From: Nocardioides sp. Kera G14
GTDB taxonomy: Bacteria > Actinomycetota > Actinomycetes > Propionibacteriales > Nocardioidaceae
DNA length: 64,000 nt
Assembly (NCBI RefSeq): GCF_020715565.1
Contig: NZ_CP085839.1
Location: forward strand, 372,001 to 436,000
Reading direction: 5' to 3'
Shown: piece after piece, positions 32,603-41,947 of the stretch
How positions within the stretch are numbered: the stretch's first letter is position 1
How the letters are laid out: each line of letters begins with the position of its first letter
Translations under genes and position numbers: made by a program
The notes under the pieces: generated by a model
The model's input: only the letters and a program-made list of their open reading frames with translations
Told to the model about the DNA's origin: nothing
Databases searched by the model: none

Positions 32603-33514
32603 GTGGACCCCAGCGCGTTGATCTTCGTCGCCCTCGCCGTGGCGTGGGCCGCCTACCTCATCCCGAAGGCGCTCGAGCATCACGATGCCGGCGCCCGGAC
32701 CCGCACGGTCACCACCTTCTCCGAGCGGATCCGTGTTCTCGCGCGCCGTGAGGCGATCAGTCGCCGCAAGTCCGCGCTCGTCCCGGCCACGCCGCCCAGC
32801 GCTCCGGGCAGCATGCCCGCCAAAGCGGTCGAGCCGGCTGCCGCCCACACTCCCGAGGTCACCGACGAGAAGCCGGTCGAGGTCATCGTCGAGGAGATCC
32901 TCCTGGACTCCCTGCTCGAGACCACCCAGTCCGGTCGGCTGCACCTGCCCAGTGGCGGCCAGGCGAAGCGCCCACCGATCTCAGCCGCCCGCCGCCGTCG
33001 CCGTGTCCTCGGCGTCCTGATCTTCCTCTTCGCCGCCACCGCCGCCACCGCTGCCGGCCAGGTCATCAGTTGGGCATGGCTGGCCGTTCCCGCAGCCGTC
33101 ATCGTCGCCTGGCTCGTCGCCTGCCGCCTGATGGTGAGGAACGAGCGAAAGGGCGCTCGCTCACCCGGGAAGGGCCGCTCGCTCACCGCCGGGTCCGGGC
33201 CTGCTCACACGGAGGAGGAGTCCGCCGCGCTGACCGTCGCCGTGCTGGAGGCCGACGCCACCACCGACATCCCGGTCATCACCGAGCCCCTCGCCGACGG
33301 CACCTGGGAGCCCGTGCAGGCTCCGCTGCCGACGTACGTCACCAAGACCGCGGCCCCGCGCCGGACGGTGACCATCGACCTGGACTCCACCGGCGTGTGG
33401 ACCTCGGGCCGTACCGAGGCCGACTCCGCGTTGGCCCGCGAGGCCGACGCGGTCCGCGCAGCAGCGGTGACAAGCGCCGAGCAGGCCACCCAGCGCCGCG
33501 CGAGTGGAGCCTGA
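32603..33514 (+). CDS. glpR: GlpR/SepX-type divisome membrane protein
   Basis: 303 residues, GTG start. An N-terminal helix (LIFVALAVAWAAYLIPKAL) precedes an Arg-rich cytosolic segment ERIRVLARREA, then an Arg cluster (RRRRR) and a hydrophobic pair VLGVLIFLFAATAATAAGQ and WLAVPAAVIVAWLVACRLMV, then a long hydrophilic tail with ITEPLADGTWEPVQAPLPTYVTKTAAPRR. That layout and motif fit GlpR of Corynebacterium and SepX of Streptomyces, which tie Glp, FtsZ and the polar scaffold together. A 22-bp-period repeat (33134-33200) sits in frame right after the last helix. Confidence 0.78.
   Translation: MDPSALIFVALAVAWAAYLIPKALEHHDAGARTRTVTTFSERIRVLARREAISRRKSALVPATPPSAPGSMPAKAVEPAAAHTPEVTDEKPVEVIVEEILLDSLLETTQSGRLHLPSGGQAKRPPISAARRRRRVLGVLIFLFAATAATAAGQVISWAWLAVPAAVIVAWLVACRLMVRNERKGARSPGKGRSLTAGSGPAHTEEESAALTVAVLEADATTDIPVITEPLADGTWEPVQAPLPTYVTKTAAPRRTVTIDLDSTGVWTSGRTEADSALAREADAVRAAAVTSAEQATQRRASGA
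33134..33200. repeat. In-frame direct repeat inside glpR/sepX
   Basis: GCTCGCTCACC occurs twice exactly 22 bases apart, and GAGCGA / TCGCTC just upstream can pair. The block encodes about 20 basic/Gly/Ser residues (ERKGARSPGKGRSLTAG) immediately after the membrane helix. Confidence 0.6.
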
Positions 33515-33560
33515 TTTCAGCTCCACAAAGGCCCGGTGCTAGCCTCATCCACGCACTCGC

Positions 33561-33633
33561 GGGGGTATGGCGCAGCTGGTAGCGCGCTTCGTTCGCATCG
33601 AAGAGGCCAGGGGTTCGAATCCCCTTACCTCCA
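33561..33633 (+). tRNA. tRNA-Ala (anticodon CGC)
   Basis: 73-base cloverleaf: acceptor GGGGGTA/TACCTCC, D arm GCGC/GCGC, anticodon stem CTTCG/CGAAG with loop TTCGCAT (anticodon CGC), T arm AGGGG/CCCCT. CCA not encoded. All stems pair, with one G-U in the acceptor. Confidence 0.95.
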
Positions 33634-33643
33634 CGCGATGAGT

Positions 33644-33677
33644 GAAGGCCGGATCCGATCCATCGGATCCGGCCTTC
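33644..33677 (+). terminator. Terminator after tRNA-Ala
   Basis: Perfect 16-bp stem (33644-33659 with 33662-33677) closing a two-base gap, ten bases past the tRNA. Confidence 0.82.
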
Positions 33678-33755
33678 GTCGTCCGTAAGGTGCGCTGGGC
33701 CGCTCCGGTGTGACGGTCAGGTTGCCGCCATGTCCGTCGACGTAACGTCGAAGGC

Positions 33756-35264
33756 GTGCTTGCCGGCGTACGACCTCCGATCCGACTCCTCGTCGGGCTC
33801 GCCTGCCTCGGCACGCTCGCGCTCCATCTGCTGTACGTCGACGGGCCGCTGCTCTCCGACGAGGGCGGCTTCGCGATGGTGGCGCGGTGGTGGTCCGACG
33901 GGGGCGGGCAGCTCTACGGCTCGCAGTGGGTGGACCGGCCGCCGGGACTGATCGCGGTCTTCCGGATCGCCGACCTGCTCGGCTCCCACGGCGTCCGCGT
34001 CATGGCGGGCATCGTCGCGGCGTGCTTCGTGCTCGTGGCGGCGTGGGCCGGCTGGGCGGTGCGTGGTCCGAAGGCCGCGGCCTGGGCCGCCTGGACGGCG
34101 TTCTTCCTGATGAACACGCCGCTCACCGAGACCTTCGCGCTCAACGGCGAGCTGGTCGCAGCGACCTGGACGATGACCGCGGTCGCCGCAGGGCTGCATG
34201 CGGTCCGTGGCACCGCGGTGAACCGATGGGCCGTGGTGCTGGGGTTCGTGGCAGGTGCGGCCTCGGCCGCCGCCGTCCTCACGAAGCAGAACTTCGTCGA
34301 TGCGGCCGTCTTCCTCGGCGTCCTCGGCCTCGCCGAGCTGTACGTCGGACGGCGGCAGGTGGAGCGGCGCCGGCGGCTCGCTGTCGTCGCGGCCTCGGTG
34401 CTCGTGGGGCTGCTCGTGCCCACCGTGGTCGCGCTCGTCTGGGCGCGCGCCAACGGCGGCATCCACGACCTCGTCTTCGCGATGTACGGATTCCGCGTCG
34501 ACGCCGCGAGCGTCCTCACGCGCTGGTCCGACGCCGACCAGGACCAGCGCATGTCCGAGCTGGTCTGGCTCGCGCTGGGCAGTGGGATCATCACGCTCCT
34601 CGGCGCGCTGATCGTCGCCGGACGGCGCTCGATCAACCTCCGCTCGCCCCTCTTCCTCGCGGCCGCCGCTGCAGGCCTGGCTGAGCTCGTCGGGGTGCTG
34701 CTGGGCGGCAGCTACTGGCCGCACTACCTCATCGGCATCTCGCCGATGATGACCCTCGCTGCCGGCACCCTGGCCGTCCAGCGCGGGCGGGCCCGTCGCT
34801 TCGTGCGGCTCTTCGTCATCGCGCCGGTCGTCGTGACGCTCGGCGTGACACCGGCCGCCGCTGAGGAGCTGACCGAGGTCAACACGATCGAGGCGACCGG
34901 CTACTGGCTCCATGCCGCCGCAGAGCCGGCGGACTCCCTGGTCGTGCTCTACACACATCCCAACGTCATCGCGGCCTCCGGCCTCCGCCCCGCGTACCCC
35001 TACTCGTGGAGCCTTCCGCTGCGCACGCTCGATCCGCAACTGACGCTGCTCGCGGCCACGCTCCGCGATCCGGTCAAGGCGCCGACGTGGGTCGTGGGCT
35101 GGGACGGCCTGCACGATTGGGGCCTGGACGCCGACCACCAGGTCGAGACGTCCCTCGTCACCGACTACGCGCGCGTCGCCACCGTCTGCGGCCATCCGAT
35201 CTGGCTGCGGCGCGGCCTCGCCCGCCCCCTGCCCGCGTGGCACTGTCGTCCGCCTGGGAGATGA
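33756..35264 (+). CDS. Polytopic membrane protein, GT39/ArnT-like glycosyltransferase
   Basis: 502 residues, GTG start, about ten hydrophobic segments. The first loop has DGPLLSDEGGFAMVARW (acidic pair as in PMT/ArnT families) and QWVDRPPGLIAVFRIADLL, the RPPG motif of dolichyl-phosphate-mannose-type transferases. The C-terminal soluble part has LVVLYTHPNVIAASGL and ends near CHRPPG-like residues. It would transfer a sugar from a polyprenyl phosphate donor at the outer face of the membrane. Substrate unknown. It stands alone between tRNA-Ala and the formate dehydrogenase locus. Confidence 0.78.
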   Translation: MLAGVRPPIRLLVGLACLGTLALHLLYVDGPLLSDEGGFAMVARWWSDGGGQLYGSQWVDRPPGLIAVFRIADLLGSHGVRVMAGIVAACFVLVAAWAGWAVRGPKAAAWAAWTAFFLMNTPLTETFALNGELVAATWTMTAVAAGLHAVRGTAVNRWAVVLGFVAGAASAAAVLTKQNFVDAAVFLGVLGLAELYVGRRQVERRRRLAVVAASVLVGLLVPTVVALVWARANGGIHDLVFAMYGFRVDAASVLTRWSDADQDQRMSELVWLALGSGIITLLGALIVAGRRSINLRSPLFLAAAAAGLAELVGVLLGGSYWPHYLIGISPMMTLAAGTLAVQRGRARRFVRLFVIAPVVVTLGVTPAAAEELTEVNTIEATGYWLHAAAEPADSLVVLYTHPNVIAASGLRPAYPYSWSLPLRTLDPQLTLLAATLRDPVKAPTWVVGWDGLHDWGLDADHQVETSLVTDYARVATVCGHPIWLRRGLARPLPAWHCRPPGR

Positions 35265-35333
35265 GCGTTCAGGATCCCCGTCGCATGCTCGCGCCTCGAC
35301 CGCGGTCGGGGGTGCAGAGCTACGCTGTGGTCC

Positions 35334-38300
35334 ATGGCCGCCTGGAGTCCTCTCGAGTGGCCCGTCTTCCGCCAGGCGAAGTCGGGTGACCGCTTCGGGC
35401 GCGGCCCCGCCGTCCAGTCGGCGCACACCAGGAAGATCGTTCCGCGCACCGCCACTGCCGACCGTGTCGTACAGAGCGTGTGTCCCTTCTGTGCGGTGGG
35501 CTGCGGCCAGCGGGTCTACGTCAAGGACGAGAAGGTCATCCAGATCGAGGGCGACCCGGACTCGCCCATCTCGCGTGGCCGACTGTGCCCCAAGGGGTCG
35601 GCCAGCGAGCAACTGGTCAACGCCCCGGGCCGCATCACCGAGGTCCTCTACCGTCGGCCGCACGCCACCGAGTGGGAGCGCCTCGACCTCGAGACCGCCA
35701 CCGACATGATCGCCGACCGCTTCATCGAGAGCCGCCGCAACGGTTGGCAGGAGCGCGACGAGAAGGACCGGCTGCTGCGGCGCACGATGGCCATCGCCTC
35801 ACTCGGCGGAGCCACGCTCGACAACGAAGAGAACTACCTGATCAAGAAGCTCTTCACCGCGGCCGGCGCGATCCAGATCGAGAACCAGGCTCGTATTTGA
35901 CACTCCGCCACGGTTCCCGGTCTGGGAGCCTCCTTCGGACGCGGTGGTGCCACACAGCCGTTGCAGGACATGGCCAACGCTGACTGCATCGTGCTGCAGG
36001 GCGGGAACATGGCCGAGGCACACCCGGTGGGCTTCCAGTGGGTGGCGGAGGCCAAGGCGCGCGGTGCCAAGGTCATCCACGTCGACCCGCGCTTCACCCG
36101 AACGGGTGCCGTCGCCGACAAGCACATCCCGATCCGGGCCGGCTCCGACGTCGTCCTCCTGGGTGCGCTGATCAACCACGTGATCACGAACGACCTCTGG
36201 TTCAAGGAGTACGTCGTCGCCTACACCAACGCCGCGACGCTGATCAACGGGGAGTTCCGCGACACCGAGGACCTGCACGGCCTCTTCTCGGGCTACGACC
36301 CGGAGACGGGGCAGTACGACCTCAGTACGTGGGCGTACGACCACCCCGACACCGAGGGCCCGGGCACGGGGCCGCTGGGCGGGGACGCCGAGTCCGGCAA
36401 GAGCAGGGCCGACCGCGCGGCCGGCGACGCGTACGGCAGCGGTGGTCCCGCGCTCCAGGGCCGAGAGGTCCTGCGCGACGAGACCCTTCAGCATCCCCGC
36501 ACCGTCTTCCAGATCCTGAAGCGACACTTCTCGCGCTACACGCCGGAGATGGTCCAGGACCTGTGTGGGATCAGTGCCGAGGACTTCGACTACCTCGCCC
36601 GGGCGGTCACCGAGAACTCAGGACGCGAGCGCACCACCTGCTTCGGCTACGCCACCGGCTGGACGCAGCACACGTTCGGGGCGCAGTTCATCCGCACGGC
36701 GTCGATCCTGCAGCTGCTGCTGGGCAACATGGGTCGCCCCGGTGGCGGGGTCATGGCGCTGCGCGGCCACGCCAGCATCCAGGGCTCCACCGACATCCCG
36801 ACGTTGTTCAATCTGCTGCCCGGCTACCTGCCGATGCCCAAGGCCGGCGCGCACGACACGCTGGCGGAGTACATCGCGGCGATCGGGTCGAGCAACGTGA
36901 AGGGCTTCTGGGCCAACTCCGACGCCTACACGGTGAGTCTGCTCAAGGCATGGTGGGGAGACGCTGCCACGGCGGAGAACGACTGGGCCTACGACTATCT
37001 GCCCCGGCTGACCGGCGCGCACGGCACCTACCAGACCGTGCTCGGCATGCTGGCCGACGAGGTGGAGGGGTACTTCGTCCTCGGACAGAACCCTGCGGTG
37101 GGCTCGGCCAACGGGCGGATGCAGCGCCTGGGCATGGCCCACCTGAAGTGGCTCGTGGTGCGTGACTTCAGCATGATCGAGTCGGCCACTTGGTGGAAGG
37201 AGGGCCCCGAGATCGACTCCGGCGAGCTCCGCACGGAGGACATCGGGACCGAGGTCTTCTTCATGCCCGCCGCGACGCATGTGGAGAAGGCCGGCTCCTT
37301 CACTCAGACCCAGCGACTCGTGCAGTGGCGTCATCAGGCGCTCGCCCCGCCGGGGGAGTGCCAGAGCGAGCTCGAGTTCTTCTACCGGCTCGGCCAGCGC
37401 ATCCGGGAGAAGCTGGCGGGCTCCACCGACGAACGTGACCGGCCCCTGCTCGACCTGACCTGGGACTATCCCCTGGACGAGCACGGCGAGCCTGATCCCG
37501 TCTCCGTCGTCGCGGAGATCAACGGCTGGAACCTCACCGGGCCGGACGCCGGCAAGGCCGTCTCCGCCTACACCGAGCTCAAGGCCGACGGCACCACGGC
37601 CAGCGGCTGCTGGCTCTACGCCGGCATCTACGCCGACGGGGTCAACCAGTCCGCGAACCGCGCCCCCGGCGGGGGACCCGGACCGATCGCCGCCGACTGG
37701 GGCTGGGCCTGGCCCGCCAACCGGCGACTGCTCTACAACCGTGCCTCGGCGGACCCGGACGGCAAGCCCTGGAGCGAGCGCAAGAGGTTCCTCTGGTGGG
37801 ACGAGGAGCAGGGGCGCTGGGTCGGCGACGACGTACCGGATTTCCCGGTCGACCTCGCGCCGCACACCCGGCCGCCCGCCGGGGTCGGTGGCCCCGAGGG
37901 GCTGGCAGGCGACGACCCGTTCATCATGCAGGCCGACGGCAAGGGCTGGCTCTTCGCGCCGAAGGGCCTGGTCGACGGGCCGCTGCCCACGCACTACGAG
38001 CCGCACGAGTCCCCGGTGAAGAACTCGCTCTATCCGCAGCAGCAGAGCCCGAACCGGATGATCATCGCCCGTGAGGACAACTTCGGCGCCCCGAGTGCCG
38101 GGGAGGCCGGGGTGACGGTGTACCCCTACGTCTTCACCACCTACCGGCTCACCGAGCACCACACCGCGGGCGGCATGAGCCGGTGGCTCCCCTACCTCTC
38201 GGAGCTGCAGCCGGAGATGTTCTGCGAGATCTCGCCACAGCTCGCCGAGGAGCGGGGCCTGGAGAACGGCGGATGGGCGACGCTGATCTCGCCTCGGGCC

Positions 38301-38639
38301 GCGATCGAGGCCCGAGTCTTGGTGACGGACCGGATGCGTACGCTGACGATCAACGGACGCGACGTCCAGCAGATCGGGTTGCCCTATCACTGGGGCGTCG
38401 GCTCGCACGCCGTCGTCAGCGGCGACGCGGCCAACGATCTGCTCGGCGTCTTCCTCGACCCCAATACCCAGATCCAGGAGTCCAAGGTGGCCTCCTGCGA
38501 CATCATCGCCGGCCGTCGACCCACGGGGCAGGCACTGCTCGACCTGGTGCGCGAGTACCAGGAACGCGCGGGCATCACGGTGGAGACCGACAACCAGCGC
38601 CTCACCCGGCCCGACCTCGACGAACCCCGGAGGACCTGA
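35334..38639 (+). CDS. fdhA: Formate dehydrogenase catalytic subunit with selenocysteine
   Basis: 1101 residues if the in-frame TGA at 35898-35900 is read as selenocysteine (residue 189, context NQARI-Sec-HSATVPGLGASFGRGG). The N-terminal [4Fe-4S] motif uses C50, C53, C57 and C85 (CPFCAVGCG, RLCPKG). Molybdopterin-domain blocks and the C-terminal dinucleotide domain (NGGWATLISPRA, LPYHWGVGSHAV) follow. The enzyme oxidises formate to CO2 and passes electrons to the Fe-S and membrane subunits. No twin-arginine signal is seen, so the active site probably faces the cytoplasm. selD, tRNA-Sec, selA and selB lie directly downstream. Annotation pipelines may split the gene at the TGA. Confidence 0.95.
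35898..35930 (+). promoter_or_regulatory. SECIS-like element after the selenocysteine TGA
   Basis: TGA (35898-35900), an 11-base gap, then stem GGTTCCC (35912-35918) pairing with GGGAGCC (35924-35930) around the loop GGTCT. The 11-base gap and the GGUCU loop are the same as in the E. coli fdhF SECIS. It lies within coding sequence, as bacterial SECIS elements do, and would recruit SelB. Confidence 0.85.
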
Positions 38640-39640
38640 TGGGACAACTCAGCGGCCCGACCGACCCGTCGGCAGACGCACACTGGACGCTCGAGAGGCC
38701 GCGCAAGGGCTTCTTCACCGACACGTCAATCTGTATCGGCTGCAAGGCGTGCGAGGTGGCGTGCAAGGAGTGGAACCGCAACCCGCGCGACGGCGACCTC
38801 GAGCTCACGGCGATGTCGTATGACAACACCGTCTCGCTCGGAGCGAGCACCTGGCGTCACGTCGCCTTCATCGAGCAGGACCGGGCGCGGATCGAGGAGG
38901 CTCGGGAGACAGGCCGAGCCCTGGTCGATCTCGGCATGCCCTCGATGCCGGGCGCCGCGGCCACGGCCGTCCTCCCGGAGACGGTCGACACCACCCCGCC
39001 CGACACCCCCGAGTTCCGCTGGCTGATGGCCTCGGACGTCTGCAAGCACTGCACCCACGCCGGCTGCCTCGACGTCTGTCCCACGGGGGCCCTCTTCCGG
39101 ACCGAGTTCGGCACCGTCGTCATTCAGGACGACGTCTGCAACGGCTGCGGCACCTGCGTGGCGGGCTGCCCGTTCGGGGTCGTCGAACGTCGCGCCGACG
39201 GCACGGCCGCGCCGACCACGCAGCGCGGTGAGAAGAAGGGCGAGCAGCCCGACGTGCCCAAGCGCGGCGTCGCACAGAAGTGCACGCTCTGCTACGACCG
39301 GCTGCTCGATGACGAGACCCCGGCCTGCGCCAAGACGTGTCCGACGACCTCGATCAAGTTCGGGGACCACGACGAGCTTGTCGCCGATGCCAAGGAGCGG
39401 GTCGCCCAGCTCCATGCCCAGGGCCTCACCGAGGCACGGCTCTACGGCGCCAACGAGAACGACGGCGTCGGGGGCACCGGCTCGGTGTTCCTGCTGCTCG
39501 ACGAGCCTGAGGTCTATGGCCTGCCGCCGGACCCGAGAGTCTGCACGGCCGACCTGATGACGATGTACAAGCGGGCGGGCATCGCTGCGGCAGGCATGCT
39601 CGCCGCTGCCGCGATCTCGTTCCTGGGAGGACGCCGATGA
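38639..39640 (+). CDS. fdhB: Formate dehydrogenase iron-sulfur subunit
   Basis: 333 residues with four ferredoxin-type cysteine sets: CIGCKACEVACKEWN, CKHCTHAGCLDVCPTGA, CNGCGTCVAGCPFG and CTLCYDRLLDDETPACAKTCP. It would hold four [4Fe-4S] clusters and pass electrons from FdhA to the membrane subunit. A hydrophobic stretch near the C-terminus (GIAAAGMLAAAAISFLGG) could anchor it. ATG overlaps the fdhA stop (TGATG). Confidence 0.94.
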   Translation: MGQLSGPTDPSADAHWTLERPRKGFFTDTSICIGCKACEVACKEWNRNPRDGDLELTAMSYDNTVSLGASTWRHVAFIEQDRARIEEARETGRALVDLGMPSMPGAAATAVLPETVDTTPPDTPEFRWLMASDVCKHCTHAGCLDVCPTGALFRTEFGTVVIQDDVCNGCGTCVAGCPFGVVERRADGTAAPTTQRGEKKGEQPDVPKRGVAQKCTLCYDRLLDDETPACAKTCPTTSIKFGDHDELVADAKERVAQLHAQGLTEARLYGANENDGVGGTGSVFLLLDEPEVYGLPPDPRVCTADLMTMYKRAGIAAAGMLAAAAISFLGGRR

Positions 39641-40734
39641 CCACCTCAGAGTTCGACTCGTTCCGGCCTCCGGAGCCGCCTCGCCGCAAGCGGCGACGGG
39701 CGGTCGGCCAAGGACGCCGCCCGGGCCAGCACCACGGCGGCGACGGCAGCCGCGAGGTCTTCATGGTCCCGGACGTCGAGTTCACCTCCTACTACGGCCG
39801 GCCTGTCGTGAAACCGCCGCCGTGGGGTCACGAGGTGGCGGCGTACCTCTTCCTCGGGGGTGTCGCCGGCGGCTCCGGGCTGATCGCGGCGGGCGCCCAG
39901 CTCACCAAGCGGCCCCTCCTGCGCCGCAACGCGCGGCTCGCCTCCATGGGCGCGGTCGGCCTCGGCGGCATCGCGCTGGTGGCTGACCTCGGCCGCCCCG
40001 ACCGGTTCTACAACATGCTGCGGACCTTCAAGGTCACCTCGCCGATGAGCGTCGGCTCCTGGATCCTGAGTGCCTACAGCGGCGGCCTCGCCCTGACCGT
40101 GGCCAACGAGGTGGACCGGATGCTCGGCGAGCGACTGCCGCTCGGTCCGCTGCGGCGGCTGCTGCGTCTCCTCGAGGGGCCGGCGGGCCTGCAGGCGGCG
40201 GCCTTCGCACCGCCGCTGGCGGTGTACACGGCGGTGCTGCTGGCCGACACCGCCGTACCCACGTGGAACGCCACCCACCGTGACCTGCCGTTCGTGTTCG
40301 TCAGCTCGGCGAGCCTGGCCGCGGCCGGGATGGCGATGATCACGACGCCGACCGCCGAGACCGGGCCGGCGCGGACCCTGGCGGTGCTCGGTGTCGCGGG
40401 CGACCTCACCGCGATGAAACTCATGGAGCGGCGGATGGACCCGGTCGCCGCCGAGCCCCTGCACCACGGCCACCCGGGCACCATGCTGCGGTGGAGCGAG
40501 CGGCTTGCGGTCGCCGGCGCGATCGGCACCCTGGTCGGCGGACGGTGGCGGCCCACCGCGATCCTCTCCGGGGCAGCCCTGATGGCGGCGTCGGCCCTCA
40601 CCCGTTTCGGCGTCTTCGAGGCGGGCATCCACTCGGCCAAGGACCCGCGCTACACGATCGAGCCGCAGAAGCGTCGCCTCGCCGCCCGTCGGGCGGCCGG
40701 TCAGACCGGCGACTCCATCACCACGGCGGGCTAG
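39637..40734 (+). CDS. NrfD/PsrC-type membrane subunit of formate dehydrogenase
   Basis: 365 residues. After a basic N-terminus and the motif TSYYGRPVVKPPPWGHEVAAYLFLGGVAGGSGLIAAG comes a polytopic protein with about eight helices (GLGGIALVADLGRPDRFYNMLRTFKVTSPMSVGSWIL is the NrfD-family signature). NrfD subunits hand electrons from Fe-S subunits to quinone without haem. Overlaps fdhB by four bases, so fdhA-fdhB-nrfD are one transcript. Confidence 0.92.
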   Translation: MTTSEFDSFRPPEPPRRKRRRAVGQGRRPGQHHGGDGSREVFMVPDVEFTSYYGRPVVKPPPWGHEVAAYLFLGGVAGGSGLIAAGAQLTKRPLLRRNARLASMGAVGLGGIALVADLGRPDRFYNMLRTFKVTSPMSVGSWILSAYSGGLALTVANEVDRMLGERLPLGPLRRLLRLLEGPAGLQAAAFAPPLAVYTAVLLADTAVPTWNATHRDLPFVFVSSASLAAAGMAMITTPTAETGPARTLAVLGVAGDLTAMKLMERRMDPVAAEPLHHGHPGTMLRWSERLAVAGAIGTLVGGRWRPTAILSGAALMAASALTRFGVFEAGIHSAKDPRYTIEPQKRRLAARRAAGQTGDSITTAG

Positions 40735-40737
40735 GGC

Positions 40738-41739
40738 TCAGCGGACCTCGATGGGTCCCGCCTCGCCGGGGCTTGCCGCAACGGTGTGACCGATCACCGG
40801 ATAGCCCGGCACCTCGCCGACGACCAGCAGGCCACCGGAGGTCTGGGCATCGGCGAGGAGGAGGAGGTCGTCCTCGCCAATGCCGGGGCCGGCGCTCACG
40901 TGGGGGCCGACCCAGTCGAGGTTGCGGCGTGTGCCACCGGAGACGAATCCCTCGGCAAGCGCCTCCATGGCGCCCGTGACGGTCGGCACCGCCGTACGGT
41001 CGATGACGGCGCCGACGCCGGACGCACGTGCCAGCTTGTACAGATGGCCGAGGAGGCCGAAGCCGGTCACGTCGGTGCCGGAGCGAGCACCGGCCGACAG
41101 CGCCGCCTCCGAGGCGTCCCGGTTGAGTCGGGTCATCACCTCGATCGCCTCGGGAAAGACCTCGCCGGTGCTCTTGTGCCGGTTGTTGAGCAGCCCGACG
41201 CCGATCGGCTTGGTCAGCGTCAGCGGGAGGCCGGGCTCGGCCGCGTCGTTGCGCAGGAGTCGGTCGGGGTGGACGGTGCCGGTCACCGCCATGCCGTACT
41301 TCGGCTCGGGGTCGTCGACGGTGTGACCGCCGATCACCGGGCAGCAGGCCTCGGCGGCCACGTCGAGGCCGCCGCGCAGGACCTCGCCGAGCAGCTCCAT
41401 CGGCAGCACCCCCCGGGGCCAGCCGACCAGGTTGATCGCCACGACCGGATGTCCTCCCATGGCGTAGACGTCGGAGAGGGCGTTGGCCGCCGCGATCCGT
41501 CCCCAGTCGTAGGCGTCGTCCACGACCGGAGTGAAGAAGTCGGCCGTCGAGATCACGGCAAGGTCGTCGCGGACCCGGACCACCGCGCCGTCGTCGCCCG
41601 CGTCCAGGCCCACGAGGATGTCCGGCCCGGCCTGGCCGACGAGGCCGCGGACCGCATCCTCGAGCTCACCCGGCGGGATCTTGCAGGCGCAGCCGCCGCC
41701 GTGCGCGTACTCGGTGAGGCGGCGCGAGGTGGTCGTCAT
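40738..41739 (-). CDS. selD: Selenide, water dikinase SelD
   Basis: 333 residues from ATG 41739. SelD makes selenophosphate from selenide and ATP. The catalytic start is YAHGGGCACKIPPGEL, with Cys (not Sec) at the active site and the conserved Lys. Later: DDGAVVRVRDDLAVISTADFFTPVVDD, ANALSDVYAMGGHP, VIGGHTVDDPEPKYG, TSGTDVTGFGLLGHLYKLARASGVG. Convergent with the nrfD-type gene (3-base gap) and divergent from tRNA-Sec. Confidence 0.96.
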   Translation of the reverse strand: MTTTSRRLTEYAHGGGCACKIPPGELEDAVRGLVGQAGPDILVGLDAGDDGAVVRVRDDLAVISTADFFTPVVDDAYDWGRIAAANALSDVYAMGGHPVVAINLVGWPRGVLPMELLGEVLRGGLDVAAEACCPVIGGHTVDDPEPKYGMAVTGTVHPDRLLRNDAAEPGLPLTLTKPIGVGLLNNRHKSTGEVFPEAIEVMTRLNRDASEAALSAGARSGTDVTGFGLLGHLYKLARASGVGAVIDRTAVPTVTGAMEALAEGFVSGGTRRNLDWVGPHVSAGPGIGEDDLLLLADAQTSGGLLVVGEVPGYPVIGHTVAASPGEAGPIEVR

Positions 41740-41819
41740 GGCCTCACGGTAGGCGATGGGGTCACGGCACCGGTGGCTGCGCCGGGTGCCGAGGCGGAGG
41801 TGGTTGGATAGGCCCGCAC

Positions 41820-41915
41820 GGAGGCGTCTGGGTTCCTGGTGGTCCCCCCGGTCTTCAACACCGGTGAGGCCGAGCATCTCGGTCTGGCGGGTTCGATTCC
41901 CGTCCGCCTCCGCCA
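41820..41915 (+). tRNA. selC: Selenocysteine tRNA (anticodon TCA)
   Basis: 96 bases including the encoded GCCA end. Extended acceptor GGAGGCGT region pairing with CGCCTCC, anticodon loop with TCA (CTTCAAC), a long variable arm (GAGGCCGAGCATCTCGGTCT) and T arm GCGGG/CCCGT around TTCGATT. These are the features of bacterial tRNA-Sec. It lies 32 bases upstream of selA. Confidence 0.93.
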
Positions 41916-41947
41916 GATCTCGAGATCTGCAGATCCAGGGAGGGGAC

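Noticed and set aside
35898..35900. Stop codon splitting fdhA into two genes or a pseudogene
   Set aside because: SECIS-like hairpin at the right distance, continuous frame after the TGA and adjacent sel genes explain it as selenocysteine.
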